Source: Massilia mucilaginosa (lineage in GTDB: Bacteria; Pseudomonadota; Gammaproteobacteria; Burkholderiales; Burkholderiaceae_D). From it: a DNA stretch of 64,000 bases. The notes below the pieces were generated by a model. It was not told where the DNA came from. It was given only the letters and a program-made list of their open reading frames with translations, and did no database searches. This document shows, in pieces, positions 32,762-42,035 of this stretch; positions within the stretch are counted from its first letter, which is position 1, and the number at the start of each line of letters is the position of its first letter. The stretch covers positions 1 to 64,000 of the forward strand of contig NZ_WHJH01000023.1 in assembly GCF_011682145.1 (NCBI RefSeq), in the 5' to 3' direction. Both the position numbers and the translations under genes were made by a program.

Positions 32762-33562
32762 ATGTATATCGACTCCCACTGCCATATCAATTTCCCCGAG
32801 CTTGCCGCGCGCATGCCCGAGATCCTCGCCACCATGGCCGACAACAAGGTCACCCACGCCCTGTGCGTGTCGGTCGACCTGCCGGACTTTCCGCAGGTGC
32901 TGGCCCTGGCCAAGGAATATCCGCACATCTACGCCTCGGTCGGCGTGCATCCCGATTACGAGGACACGCCGGAACCTTCCGTCGACCAGCTGGTCGAACT
33001 GTCGAAGCATCCGAAAATCGTCGCCATCGGCGAAACCGGTCTCGACTATTTCCGCTTGCAGGGCGACCTGGAGTGGCAGCGCGAGCGCTTCCGGGTGCAC
33101 ATCCGTGCTTCCAGAATCACGCGCAAGCCATTGATTATCCACACCCGCGCCGCCAGCGTGGACACCATCCGCATCATGCGGGAAGAGGGCGCGGGGACCG
33201 ACAAGGGGGGCGTGGCCGGGGTGATGCATTGCTTTACTGAATCGCTGGAAGTGGCCGAGGCCGCGATCGCGATGGGTTTCTACATCTCGTTCTCGGGCAT
33301 CGTCACCTTCAAAAGCGCGAAGGAATTGCAGGCCGTTGCCAAAGCCGTGCCGCTCGACCGGATCTTGATCGAGACCGACTCGCCCTACCTGGCGCCGGTG
33401 CCGCACCGGGGCAAGATGAACGAACCGGGTTTTGTGTGCCATGTGGCCGAATACCTGGCCGCGCTCAAGGACGTGCCGCTGGCCACGGTGGCGCAGCGGA
33501 CGACCGACAATTTCTTCAATCTTTTCAACGTGGTACGCGACAAAGTTGAAGTGGAATCTTGA
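32762..33562 (+). CDS. tatD: TatD family metal-dependent hydrolase
   Basis: A 266-residue TIM-barrel metal-dependent DNase of the TatD/YcfH family. Metal ligands are visible: HCH with His6 and His8 at the N-terminus, Glu in AIGETGLDYF (about 93), His residues in LIIHTRAA and GVMHCFTES, and Asp in ILIETDSPYLAPVPHRG (about 205). The protein is full-length. TACAAT lies 6 nt before the ATG, so an internal, possibly leaderless promoter is conceivable in addition to operon transcription. Confidence 0.92.
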   Translation: MYIDSHCHINFPELAARMPEILATMADNKVTHALCVSVDLPDFPQVLALAKEYPHIYASVGVHPDYEDTPEPSVDQLVELSKHPKIVAIGETGLDYFRLQGDLEWQRERFRVHIRASRITRKPLIIHTRAASVDTIRIMREEGAGTDKGGVAGVMHCFTESLEVAEAAIAMGFYISFSGIVTFKSAKELQAVAKAVPLDRILIETDSPYLAPVPHRGKMNEPGFVCHVAEYLAALKDVPLATVAQRTTDNFFNLFNVVRDKVEVES

Positions 33563-33638
33563 ATGCGGGCGCAGTTAATCCGGTTTCTCTGAAGCCGGCT
33601 ATTTCTCAATAATTTCAACAGCTTACGGAGCTGACTTC

Positions 33639-34298
33639 ATGTTCGAACTGATCAGTCGTTTGCTTCTGGCCGCCGCGCTTGCAGGCGCCGGTGCGAGTGC
33701 GGCAGCCGAGCCGGTGCGCGATTTCGTGGTCGCCGCCCAGATGGACAACGCGTCCATGGTCCGCAAACTGCTCAAGAACGGCGGCAGCCCCGACACGGTC
33801 GACCCGGTCACCGGCCAGAGCGTGCTGATCCTGGCCCTGCGCGAGGGCGCCAATGACGTCGTCAATGTGTTGCTCAGCCAGCCCGGCATCGACTTGGAGC
33901 TGGCCGCGCCGAACGGCAACCGCGCCCTGATGATGGCCGCCTTCAGGCGCAACAAGCCCGCCGTGCTGGCTCTGCTGGCCAAGGGCGCCATCGTCACCTA
34001 TCCCGGCTGGACTCCACTGCACTACGCGGCCGCCAGCGGCGACGACGAGATCGTCCGCATCCTGCTCGAACACCACGCCTATATCGATGCCGAAACACCC
34101 AGCAAGCTCACCCCGCTGATGATCGCCGCGCGCGAAGGCCACGAGGCGGCCGCCAGAGTGCTGATGCGGGAGGGCGCCGACGCCACCCTCAAGAACAACG
34201 AAAGCCTCACCGCCGCCCAGATCGCCGAGCGCGCCGACAAGCCGCGCATCGCCGACGCCATCGTCGCCCATCTTTCCGGGCACCGGGGCGGCCTCTGA
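33639..34298 (+). CDS. Exported ankyrin-repeat protein
   Basis: A 219-residue protein with a signal peptide (LISRLLLAAALAGAGASAAA, cleavage near AAA-EP) and four to five ankyrin repeats, for example GGSPDTVDPVTGQSVLILALR and GWTPLHYAAASGDDEIVRILLE. Ankyrin repeats mediate protein contacts, here probably in the periplasm. It is the last gene of the mltG operon. A possible weak terminator (33580-33598) between tatD and this gene suggests partly separate expression. A Shine-Dalgarno (CGGAG) is present. Partner unknown. Confidence 0.85.
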   Translation: MFELISRLLLAAALAGAGASAAAEPVRDFVVAAQMDNASMVRKLLKNGGSPDTVDPVTGQSVLILALREGANDVVNVLLSQPGIDLELAAPNGNRALMMAAFRRNKPAVLALLAKGAIVTYPGWTPLHYAAASGDDEIVRILLEHHAYIDAETPSKLTPLMIAAREGHEAAARVLMREGADATLKNNESLTAAQIAERADKPRIADAIVAHLSGHRGGL

Positions 34299-34299
34299 T

Positions 34300-34333
34300 T
34301 GCCAGGTCGGCGCGCGCAAGCGCCGAACTGGCA
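34300..34333 (+). terminator. Strong hairpin after the ankyrin gene
   Basis: TGCCAG and TCGGCG on the left pair with CGCCGA and CTGGCA on the right, interrupted by one mismatch, around a short loop. It begins 2 bp after the stop codon. No T-tract follows, so it may be an mRNA 3'-end stabiliser or a Rho-dependent stop. Confidence 0.5.
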
Positions 34334-34467
34334 CGGAAAAGCGAGTTATCTCGCGGCATCGAATTGCGTCCATGTTGTTGATAATGATTACGTCGTACTA
34401 ATCAAAGCCAAGCAACGGCGGGGCATCCGGGCCGTGACGGCCTGGCCGCCAATCCAAAGGGAAAACT

Positions 34468-35391
34468 ATGCTGAACGAACGCGAAATCGAAAGCTGCTAT
34501 CTGGGGCAGTTCATTCCTGTCCACTATCACCACAATATGTTGATGGACCAAAACCGGATGCACGGTTTCAAGTCGGCGATCCATTACGCCGTTTTCCCTG
34601 GCGCCAAGGTGCTTGAGCTCGGTGGCGGTACCGGCGTGCTGTCCTGGTTCGCCGCCGCCAAGGCCGAAAAAGTCTACTGCGTCGAATTCAATCCCGACAT
34701 GGTCAAGGAAGCGCGCAAGATGATGTCGATGAACCCGAACGGTCACAAGGTCGAGGTGGTGCATGCCGACGCCTTCGAATACCTGCCGCCGGAACCGGTC
34801 GACATCGTCATCTGCGAAATGATTCACGTCGGCATGCTGCGCGAAAAACAGGTGGAAGTGATCGAATCGTTCAAGCGGCGCTACCTGGCGCGCTTCGGCG
34901 GCCCGCTGCCGCGCTTCTTGCCGGAAGCGGTGATCATGGCGGTCCAGCCCTTGCAGCAGGAATACGATTTCGAGGGGTTTTACGCGCCCATCGTGCAGTT
35001 CCAGGAAACCACGGTGATTCATCCCGGCACGGTCGAGCTGGCGCCGCCATCGGTGTACGGCATTCTCGACTTCAGCCAGCCGCTGGACACCCGCATCGCG
35101 TGGGAAGGCAAGTTTTTGGTCGAAAAGAATGGTGTCGTTAACGCGATGCGCTTCATCACCAAGAACGTGCTGGCGGTCGTGAGCGAAGAGAACGCCACCA
35201 TCGACTGGCTCAACCATTACATGACCTTGCCGCTGCAACAAGGTGTCCAGTGCAAGGCCGGCGACGTGCTGCAGGTGAGTTTTCATTACCGCGCCGGTGG
35301 CTCGATTCCGTCGCTGGAGGCGGCGATCCGGGTCGATGTGCTGCACGCCGTGGCGCCGGAAGCCGTCGAACGGGTGCGCGTCTACGCTTGA
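34468..35391 (+). CDS. PRMT-like SAM-dependent methyltransferase
   Basis: A 307-residue class I methyltransferase. The SAM motif I is ELGGGTGVLSWFAA (50-63), with acidic Glu73 (CVEFNP) ending strand 2. The segment CEMIHVGMLRE holds Glu117 and Glu126 exactly nine residues apart. This is the double-E loop spacing of protein arginine methyltransferases (SEWMGxxLLxE). The C-terminal about 150 residues (from FLPEAVIMAVQPL) are beta-rich, as the PRMT barrel would be. Canonical bacterial N-, C- or rRNA methylases do not show this loop. AAGGGA precedes the ATG. Standing alone between the ankyrin gene and small proteins, it has no obvious partner. Substrate unproven. Confidence 0.7.
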   Translation: MLNEREIESCYLGQFIPVHYHHNMLMDQNRMHGFKSAIHYAVFPGAKVLELGGGTGVLSWFAAAKAEKVYCVEFNPDMVKEARKMMSMNPNGHKVEVVHADAFEYLPPEPVDIVICEMIHVGMLREKQVEVIESFKRRYLARFGGPLPRFLPEAVIMAVQPLQQEYDFEGFYAPIVQFQETTVIHPGTVELAPPSVYGILDFSQPLDTRIAWEGKFLVEKNGVVNAMRFITKNVLAVVSEENATIDWLNHYMTLPLQQGVQCKAGDVLQVSFHYRAGGSIPSLEAAIRVDVLHAVAPEAVERVRVYA

Positions 35392-35467
35392 TGAACGCTG
35401 GCGCGTGGACGGGGGCGGCCTGCGCCGGCCCGCCATCGCCGCCGATGGATTTGCCGCGCGGCGGACG

Positions 35468-35499
35468 AGCCCGTAAAATGCGGGCTTGACCGTTTTTTT
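35468..35499 (+). terminator. Intrinsic terminator after the methyltransferase gene
   Basis: AGCCCG (35468-35473) and CGGGCT (35481-35486) form a stem around TAAAATG, followed after six bases by seven T residues. It lies about 75 bp past the methyltransferase stop codon. Confidence 0.6.
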
Positions 35500-35507
35500 G
35501 AGTGCAT

Positions 35508-35756
35508 ATGGAAAATATCGACCAGCGTTACCTCGTCCAGCAAAACAAACTCAGCGACGACGCGCTGAAACCGCCCGTGTTCGCCAAAGTCATGCGCAGC
35601 AAGGAAGGCAAGTTCGAAGGCGTGTCCTTCATCAAGAACAAGGACAAAGCCACCATCATGACCGTCGGGCAAGCCCAGGAAGTGATCGACTGGGCCACGA
35701 ACAAGAAGTCCAACGCCCACGAATACGCCACCAAGATCATCTGCGTCGGCCAGTAA
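35508..35756 (+). CDS. Small conserved-looking hypothetical protein
   Basis: An 82-residue soluble protein rich in Lys. It has a helix-forming N-terminus (ENIDQRYLVQQNKLSDDALK) and a core KVMRSKEGKFEGVSFIKNKDKATIMTVGQAQEVIDWA. No domain recognised; no signal or membrane segment. The ATG at 35508 was preferred over an ATG six bases upstream because GAG precedes it at usable distance. It lies just after the methyltransferase terminator and is probably monocistronic. Confidence 0.65.
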   Translation: MENIDQRYLVQQNKLSDDALKPPVFAKVMRSKEGKFEGVSFIKNKDKATIMTVGQAQEVIDWATNKKSNAHEYATKIICVGQ

Positions 35757-35881
35757 TTCCGCTAATCCGCCCTGGATGCGCTTCACCCGCGCCATGGTGC
35801 GTTCGGTCGCACGCGCATTGCCGCGCATTCGCCATGGCCTTACAGTGAACCCACCTGAACTTTTTCCGTGAGGAGAAAACG

Positions 35882-36082
35882 ATGTTGAGTTTCCTGTTGT
35901 GGCTGGTGGTGCTGGTCCTTTGCTGGCCGCTGGCCTTGCTTGCACTCGTGCTGTATCCGCTGGTGTGGCTCGTGCTGCTGCCGTTCCGCCTGCTGGGCAT
36001 CGGCGTGGAAGCGGTGTTCGAACTGCTGCGTTCGATCGTCATGCTGCCAGCCCGCGTGCTGCGCGGCGGCCCCGGGCGCTAA
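35882..36082 (+). CDS. Small hydrophobic membrane protein
   Basis: A 66-residue protein, almost entirely hydrophobic. One long or two short transmembrane helices cover residues 3-50 (LLWLVVLVLCWPLALLALVL, then PLVWLVLLPFRLLGIGVEAV), with a short basic tail RVLRGGPGR. A good Shine-Dalgarno (GAGGAG) supports translation. No family recognised. It is convergent with the chemoreceptor gene, 30 bp away. Confidence 0.65.
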   Translation: MLSFLLWLVVLVLCWPLALLALVLYPLVWLVLLPFRLLGIGVEAVFELLRSIVMLPARVLRGGPGR

Positions 36083-36112
36083 GACCCTGCGCCGCGCCCG
36101 TCCCGCGCCAAG

Positions 36113-38146
36113 TTATGCGTGTTTCAAGTGCTGATGCCGGGCGCCGGCGAGACGGCGCGGCGCCGCCGCAACCCGCGCCTGCGCACCCGTCCGCTGTGCG
36201 GCCTTGGCCGCTTCATTTCCAAGCGTAAAAATACTCATCGCCTGCACCAGGGTGGCCGCCTGCTCCTGCAAACTGCTCGACGCGGCGGCGGTTTGCTCGA
36301 CCAGGGCGGCGTTTTGTTGTGTCATGTCATCCATCTGGGTGACCGCATGGTTGATCTGCTCGATCCCGGCCCCTTGCTCGGCCGAGGCGACGGCGATCTC
36401 CGCCATGATGCTGGTGATCCGCGTCACGCTGCTAAGGATCTCGCTCATGGCACTGCCGGCGTCGCTGGCGAGCTGGTTGCCCGCTTCCACCCGGTCCACG
36501 CTGTGGTTGATCAGCACCTTGATTTCCTTGGCGGCCGAGGCGGAGCGCTGCGCCAGGTTGCGTACTTCGCTGGCGACGACGGCGAATCCACGGCCCTGCT
36601 CGCCGGCGCGCGCCGCTTCCACGGCGGCATTGAGCGCCAGGATATTCGTCTGGAACGCGATGCCGTCGATCACGGAGATGATGTCGACAATCTTGCGCGA
36701 GCCCTCGTTGATGTCGCCCATCGTGCGCACCACTTGCGATACCACCGCCGCGCCCTTGGTCGCGGCCTGCGAGGCGCCCAGCACCAGCTCGTTGGCCTGA
36801 TGGGCATTGTCGGCGTTCTGCCGGACCGTGGAGGTGAGTTCTTCCATGGACGAGGCGGTCTCTTCCAGGTTCGAGGCCTGCGATTCGAGCCGCGACGACA
36901 CGTCATTGTTGCCCGACGCAATATCGCGGGTCGCCGCGCTGATGTTCTCGATGCTGACCCGCACATCGCCGACGATGCCGCGCAGGCTGTCGTTCATGTC
37001 CTTGAGGGCGCGCAGCATTTGTCCGACTTCATTGTCGGCGCCGACATCGAACTCGTTGACCAGATTGCCGCTGGCGACGCTTTGCGCCACCGCGACGGCG
37101 TTATTCAGCGGCCCCGTGACGGCGCGCGTGACGAGCACGGTGAACCAGCCGGCGCCGCCCAGCAACACCAGCATGACGCCGAGCATGGTCCAGCGTTCGG
37201 TATGGAAGTTGCCGATCTTGGCGACGAACATGGCGTCGAGATCGGCCTTGGCCGCGTTGTTGAGGGCGAACTGGGCATCGATCGCGCGCGTCGCGGCGGC
37301 CACGTACTCGCTGGGGCTGTAGGCGAGCGTCTCGGGCTTGAGAATCTGCTCGGTGGCCAGCCCGGTGACCGTGGACGACATGGCGACCGCGTCGTTCATC
37401 AGCGGCGCCAGGCTGGTGCCGATCGACGGGTTATAGGCGGCGGCCTTGCCGAAGGCATTCGTGGTTTGCAGCACGCGGTCATTGATCTTGCCGATCATCG
37501 ATGAAATGATCTGCCGTTCTTCCTGGCTGGCTTCTTTCTTTCCGAGCAGGCCGGCGCCCTTGGCGCGCAACTGGCCCAGTTCTTCCGTCAGGTAGGGCAA
37601 CTGATAATACATGGCCTGGATCAACTGATACGAATCCTTGTCCGGATCGAGGCTCAGGCCGTAGTAGTCGCCGATCAATTCGTTCACTTTCAGCGCCTTG
37701 GCCAGCAGGGCGGTGTGGGCGGCATAGCTTTGCGCCACCGTCATGGTCTTGCCGGCGACGCCCGCGCGCACGGCGTCCCATTCGCGCCGCGGCTCCGACC
37801 AGCGCATGCCGATGGCGGGGTCGCTGATGCGCGCGATCAGGCTGTCGACCACAGCAAAGGCGGCCTCGGCCTCGTGCTGCTTGGCCGCGCGCTTGTCTTC
37901 GGCCTCCTTGGTGCCGCCCAGTACCAGCGCCGACAGCCCGCGATGCTGCTGCGTCAGCTGGATCACGCGCAGCATGCTGGCCACGCCGGGCATGCCTGCC
38001 TGCTCGGACGAATAGGCCGTCAAGCCCTTGGCCGCTTCCTTGAAATATAAATAGGTCGGGATGCCGGCCACCATGATCCCGATGACGCTCAGGATCAGAT
38101 AGGTGTGCCACACCTTGAGTTTTCCGAGGAACGATTGCGCAGCCAT
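36113..38146 (-). CDS. Methyl-accepting chemotaxis protein with NIT-like sensor
   Basis: A 677-residue chemoreceptor. Transmembrane helix 1 (about 12-35) is followed by a large periplasmic all-helical sensor with [12 protein letters not shown] near its start, resembling NIT (nitrate/nitrite-sensing) domains. Transmembrane helix 2 lies at about 318-340, HAMP at about 340-392, and the cytoplasmic signalling hairpin carries the invariant tip [21 protein letters not shown] (about 512-532). It relays ligand occupancy to CheA/CheW and flagellar or pilus motors. The ATG at 38146 has AAGGAG upstream. It is monocistronic; no che genes are nearby. Confidence 0.9.
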   Translation of the reverse strand: MAAQSFLGKLKVWHTYLILSVIGIMVAGIPTYLYFKEAAKGLTAYSSEQAGMPGVASMLRVIQLTQQHRGLSALVLGGTKEAEDKRAAKQHEAEAAFAVVDSLIARISDPAIGMRWSEPRREWDAVRAGVAGKTMTVAQSYAAHTALLAKALKVNELIGDYYGLSLDPDKDSYQLIQAMYYQLPYLTEELGQLRAKGAGLLGKKEASQEERQIISSMIGKINDRVLQTTNAFGKAAAYNPSIGTSLAPLMNDAVAMSSTVTGLATEQILKPETLAYSPSEYVAAATRAIDAQFALNNAAKADLDAMFVAKIGNFHTERWTMLGVMLVLLGGAGWFTVLVTRAVTGPLNNAVAVAQSVASGNLVNEFDVGADNEVGQMLRALKDMNDSLRGIVGDVRVSIENISAATRDIASGNNDVSSRLESQASNLEETASSMEELTSTVRQNADNAHQANELVLGASQAATKGAAVVSQVVRTMGDINEGSRKIVDIISVIDGIAFQTNILALNAAVEAARAGEQGRGFAVVASEVRNLAQRSASAAKEIKVLINHSVDRVEAGNQLASDAGSAMSEILSSVTRITSIMAEIAVASAEQGAGIEQINHAVTQMDDMTQQNAALVEQTAAASSSLQEQAATLVQAMSIFTLGNEAAKAAQRTGAQARVAAAPRRLAGARHQHLKHA

Positions 38147-38402
38147 GACAACTCCTTCATAAGGGCGGATCAAGACTGTGTCAAGCAATGTTGCTCTACG
38201 CAATCAATGAATTCATCATAGCTTGATCAATCTCAATATGCACTCAATGTAACTACCGGAACGATAAATACATTGGCACAAAAAAGACACCCGATGTTGA
38301 ATACTTAACAGACGGGGAGGGGACGCGCGGTTACAGTCAGGCACGCACACCGGCTTCCACGGGGAGCGGGGGTGCGTCTTTTCATCTTTATAGGAAACCA
38401 TC

Positions 38403-38630
38403 ATGCGCTTGGATATCTACCGCAGGGCCGAACACGACGGCAAGTACTCGTACCTGGCAGTTCCACAGGATCGCAATATTCCCAATGAAGCGACGAATAC
38501 CGACTGGGAAGTGGAGGCAAGGGCGTTCGAAATCGCCGACGAGGACGACCGCCTGCCCGACTACGCCATTGAACATCTCAACGAGCAGATCGCCGAAAAA
38601 GGCTATGCAGTGACTGCGCTGATGAACTAA
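38403..38630 (+). CDS. DUF6139 family small protein
   Basis: A 75-residue protein. Its N-terminus MRLDIYRRAEHDGKYSYLAVP followed by IPNEATNTDWEVEA matches DUF6139 proteins of Burkholderiales as I recall them. It is soluble, acidic in the middle, with no catalytic motif. TAGGAAA precedes the ATG. The 255 bp separating it from the divergent chemoreceptor gene contain a GC-rich partial hairpin near 38340-38380 but no further gene. The stop lies 65 bp before a palindromic mobile repeat. Confidence 0.75.
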   Translation: MRLDIYRRAEHDGKYSYLAVPQDRNIPNEATNTDWEVEARAFEIADEDDRLPDYAIEHLNEQIAEKGYAVTALMN

Positions 38631-38694
38631 GCAGGTCTGATATTTCCCCGCTGGCAAGCGCTGTCAAGGACGCCGCCTGCCAGCTTCGGCACGT

Positions 38695-38862
38695 CTAGCA
38701 GCCTGTCGGACTTGGGGAGTCGAAGCGAGAAAATAGCTGGGCGAGGCCAGATTTTGACGATTTCGCAGTGCCAATAGCGAGCTATTGGCCGAGAAAGCGG
38801 CGAAATATGGACCGTCCCAGGTATTTTTGCAGCCGACGATCTCAAGTCCGACAGACTGCTAG
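38695..38862. repeat. 168-bp palindromic mobile repeat (MITE-like)
   Basis: Terminal inverted repeats CTAGCAGCCTGTCGGACTT (38695-38713) and its complement with one mismatch at 38844-38862 bound the element. Further inside, AAAATAGCTGGG pairs with CCCAGGTATTTT. The centre is a perfect hairpin, CCAATAGC and GCTATTGG around GA. Almost the whole element can fold as one long imperfect hairpin. It has no coding capacity. CTAG at both ends may be target duplication or part of the repeat. Its right end supplies the TAG stop codon of the next gene. Confidence 0.7.
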
Positions 38863-41642
38863 CTCATTCCCGGCACGTCGGCATCCGGTGCGACGCCCAC
38901 CAGCGTTGCCGCCACCGCGCTCGACGCCCCCTCGGCCTGGTTGTAACCGGCGCTCGCGGCGTTGACGAAGTTGGCGGCGGTCAGTTGGTACATCAGGTTG
39001 CTCGACAGGTCGATTGTCCCTTCCAGGGTCGCCACGGCATTGCCAGCCCCGGCCGCGTCGACAATGGCATAGATGGCCGCCGCATTGCCGGTCGCGTTGA
39101 CCACGCCATACACATGGGTCTGCGCGGTGGCATTATCGGCATTGAACAGTGCGCCGATCGCGGCAGCGCTGTTGTTTGCATTGCTGGCCGCGGCCAGGGT
39201 AATCGACTTGTCCAGGATCAGCGAATTACTCAGGAAAAGCCCACCCAGGGCGCTGACATCGACGTGATCGATGCCCGCACCGCTTGCCTCGAAGTTGAAA
39301 ATCTTGTCGGTGCCGAATTGCCGCCCGAAGATCATCGTATCGTTGCTGGTCAGCGCCGCCGTCGCATTCACCGCGAAGCTGAGCATGATCGTGTCGTTGC
39401 CCGCGCCCCCTGTGATCAGGTTGTCGCTGGCCTGCTGCAAGCCGCCCCCGGCGACTGCGGCGTCGATCAGGTACAGCTTGTCGTCGCCTGCGCCGCCGTC
39501 GATGACGGCATCGCCCGCGCCGGGCTTGATGATCGTATCGTTGCCATCGCCGCCACTGAGCTTGATGTTGTGATTGCGGTCCTGGTCGATCAGCCAGGCC
39601 GTGTCGGCCGAGGCCGCAGGCAGCACGCGCACCTGCAGGAGGTCGTCGCCAGCCCCGCCGCTGATATCGAAGCGGAAATCTTCCTGCCCGGCCAGGCGAA
39701 TGCCGCGGCTGCTGGTTGCGCCATGCCAGATATCGAGGGTCACGCTGTCATTGTTGCTGCCGCCGGCATACTGAAAGTCGATGGGCTGGTCGACCGAGCC
39801 AGTTTGGGTGCCCGGCTTTGCAAGATATTTCGTCGCGGAGTAGGGGGTGATCACGGCCGTCAGGTCGACCTTGCCGCTCATTGCGCTGGCGTCGACCTGG
39901 CGCACATCATGCAAGCCGTAGGCGTCGCTCAATGGCGAGCCGCCCGGGGCGCCGCGCACGGCCAGGTCGCCCTTGATCGCGCCGTTGGCGAAGGTCACCG
40001 ATTGCAGCAGGCTGTCGGTCGAATCGATGGTCTGGAGCAAACTGGTGCGTTCGACATTGATATTGAAGGCTTCGAAGCCCGAGCGTATGCGCAAGGACAA
40101 GTTGGGCGTGCCCCCCACGATCAGGTCGCCGCCAGTGCCGCCGCGGCCGGCGTTATCGAGCTCGATCGTGGCGCTGATGAGCGGCATGGCGCCCGATGAC
40201 GGCCCCGGCACGCGCGTACCTTCCAGGCCCGCGCCCGGCTGCAGCCAGCCGGCGCCGGGGGCGACGCCAATGCTGCCCGGACCGGTATTGGCGATCACAA
40301 TCTCGCGTCCGTTCACCGACTGCCCGGTGGCGGTGTCGTACACCTTGAAAGGATCGCCCAGGCTGACCACCAGTTTTTCCAGCGCCGGCGTGGCGGCCAT
40401 CTCGGCGCGGATGGCGCTCAACAAAGCCTCATAGGTCTGGGCCTGGTCGATGGCGGCCGAACGGATTTGCACCGGCACCTTGTTCAAGAGGAAGCGAAAG
40501 CCATCGTACGGGTTGTCCTTGAGTGGCGCGGCGCCGGCCACGCTGGCGCTCGTGTCCATCAGTTGCAGGCGCACGGTCGCCGACCCGGTCGTGGGAATGC
40601 TCGCGCGCATGGCGTCAGCGTGGAAATACACGGAAAAGTCGGCATCTCCGGAGGCGCTGCCGACCATGGCGACGGTCACTTCTTCCGGCAGTTGGTCGTT
40701 GCGGATATTGACATTGCGGATAGTCAGGTCGCCACGGCTGTAATCGTTTTCCCAGCGCGTCACCCCGCTCATGCGAACGCCGTCGAGTACGACCAGAGCG
40801 GATCCGTCGGTGGGGCCGGCGGCATGCACGCGGATATGCTCGACGCTGCTGGTGGTGGGCGCAGGGGCCTGGCCGAGCGCTGTCGGGAGCAGCACCGTGC
40901 GCAAGGCGTCGACGCCATCGCCCCCGGCCAGGGTGTCGCCTGTCTGAAATGTGTTGCTGTTGCCATCGATGTCGGCCAGGAACAGATTCGCCGCGGCGGT
41001 GCCGTCCAGCTTATCGCTCCCCACGCTCAGCTTGAACGCCGAACCAAGCTGCGCCAGGGTGGCGTCGATGGTCGTCTGATAGCTCAAGGGATCGCTGGTC
41101 GCGGTCACGCGCGCGAGCAGATCGCGCCCGAATTGGGCCGCCATGTCGCCCTGATAGAGGGCGATTTCGGTGGGTGTATCCATCGCGGCGGTGAACATGT
41201 TGGCGAACGCGGTCTTTTTGGTGATCAGCGTGGCATCGGCGTTGTTGGCGGTCAGGGCGCCGGTCAGGATCGAGTGCGCGGCAGCGGCCTGGGTCAGCGA
41301 ACCGGAATCGATCGCCTTGGACCAGAACGCAAGGCCACCCGCGTCCGGGGTGCGGCCGAACAGATTGTTGTAGATCTGGCTGACGAAGCGGACCGTGTCG
41401 AAGCCCGGTGCGGCGGTGCCGTACAGCTCGCGCGATTCCGCGCTGCTGCTGAAACTGTCGATCAGCGAGCGCACCACGGCGTTCGACGCGTACGCGGCGT
41501 CGAGCCCGGCGGTGTCGGTCGGCGCGGCGGCGGCGGCCAGCGCGGCCGTCATCGACATGAACCCGTTGGTATCGGCCGGACGGCCGAAATAGGAAACGTA
41601 CAGTTCTTGCGCTACTTTGGTATATGCACTTGCCGCAGCCAT
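38859..41642 (-). CDS. Large DUF4214/RTX-like secreted surface protein
   Basis: A 927-residue protein without a Sec signal. The N-terminal about 200 residues are DUF4214-type repeats (VAQELYVSYFGRPADTNGF, and VSQIYNNLFGRTPDAGGLAFW). A long beta-rich region follows (about 210-690), then glycine-aspartate nonapeptide-type calcium-binding repeats (about 690-750; GGDGNDTI, GGAGDDKLYL, GGAGNDTIML), and a C-terminal beta domain that would carry a type I secretion signal. Proteins of this architecture are abundant in Massilia-like bacteria and are thought to be exported S-layer or adhesin-like proteins. A good Shine-Dalgarno (AAGGA) is present. Its stop codon lies in the right end of the palindromic repeat, so the original C-terminus may have been altered. 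Confidence 0.82.
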   Translation of the reverse strand: MAAASAYTKVAQELYVSYFGRPADTNGFMSMTAALAAAAAPTDTAGLDAAYASNAVVRSLIDSFSSSAESRELYGTAAPGFDTVRFVSQIYNNLFGRTPDAGGLAFWSKAIDSGSLTQAAAAHSILTGALTANNADATLITKKTAFANMFTAAMDTPTEIALYQGDMAAQFGRDLLARVTATSDPLSYQTTIDATLAQLGSAFKLSVGSDKLDGTAAANLFLADIDGNSNTFQTGDTLAGGDGVDALRTVLLPTALGQAPAPTTSSVEHIRVHAAGPTDGSALVVLDGVRMSGVTRWENDYSRGDLTIRNVNIRNDQLPEEVTVAMVGSASGDADFSVYFHADAMRASIPTTGSATVRLQLMDTSASVAGAAPLKDNPYDGFRFLLNKVPVQIRSAAIDQAQTYEALLSAIRAEMAATPALEKLVVSLGDPFKVYDTATGQSVNGREIVIANTGPGSIGVAPGAGWLQPGAGLEGTRVPGPSSGAMPLISATIELDNAGRGGTGGDLIVGGTPNLSLRIRSGFEAFNINVERTSLLQTIDSTDSLLQSVTFANGAIKGDLAVRGAPGGSPLSDAYGLHDVRQVDASAMSGKVDLTAVITPYSATKYLAKPGTQTGSVDQPIDFQYAGGSNNDSVTLDIWHGATSSRGIRLAGQEDFRFDISGGAGDDLLQVRVLPAASADTAWLIDQDRNHNIKLSGGDGNDTIIKPGAGDAVIDGGAGDDKLYLIDAAVAGGGLQQASDNLITGGAGNDTIMLSFAVNATAALTSNDTMIFGRQFGTDKIFNFEASGAGIDHVDVSALGGLFLSNSLILDKSITLAAASNANNSAAAIGALFNADNATAQTHVYGVVNATGNAAAIYAIVDAAGAGNAVATLEGTIDLSSNLMYQLTAANFVNAASAGYNQAEGASSAVAATLVGVAPDADVPGMS

Positions 41643-41708
41643 GGTTATTCCTTGTAGAATTCATCGGAAGCAGGAGCAGCGTCGAGACAACTGTTCTTGC
41701 AAATATCT

Positions 41709-42035
41709 CTATATTGCCACAATACTACCATCAGGGTCGCCATTTTTGGTGTGAGCATGCATTGCCTCGGCCAGGGCCTGCGCCTGCAGGACGCGGCGTG
41801 CGGTCGTCAGCCAGACGGCCAGGTCCAGCAGGGCGCTGGCGCGCTCGCTCATCGGCGCGGCTTCCCGCGCCACGGTCTGGAACAGGCGGCCGGTCTGTTG
41901 CCAGCCGAGCAGCTCGCCCTGTTGCTGCCAGGCGCGTCCGCGGTCGAGCAGCTCGCGCCCGCTCATGCTCAAGCCGATTTTCTGCACTTGCGCCAGCCAG
42001 GCGCAGCCTTCGTCGAGCCAGTCCGGCAATGTCAT
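41709..42035 (-). CDS. Small helical protein at the end of the yeh-like operon
   Basis: A 108-residue, predominantly helical protein rich in Leu, Ala and Trp (PDWLDEGCAWLAQVQKIGLSM, REAAPMSERASALLDLAVWLT). No family recognised and no membrane segment. Its ATG overlaps the stop of the SWIM gene (ATGA, 42032-42035), so translation is coupled and it belongs to the same complex or pathway. It is the last gene of the eight-gene operon. The composition resembles the helical repeats of the DUF4132 partners, suggesting an adaptor role; this is inference. Confidence 0.7.
   Translation of the reverse strand: MTLPDWLDEGCAWLAQVQKIGLSMSGRELLDRGRAWQQQGELLGWQQTGRLFQTVAREAAPMSERASALLDLAVWLTTARRVLQAQALAEAMHAHTKNGDPDGSIVAI

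Noticed and set aside
34376-34392. Fur box (GATAATGATTA) upstream of the PRMT-like gene
   Set aside because: Only one arm matches the Fur consensus and no iron-related gene is adjacent.
38331-38380. GC-rich hairpin as a small RNA gene upstream of DUF6139
   Set aside because: Pairing is imperfect with a bulge and there is no convincing promoter; it may only be part of a leader or terminator.
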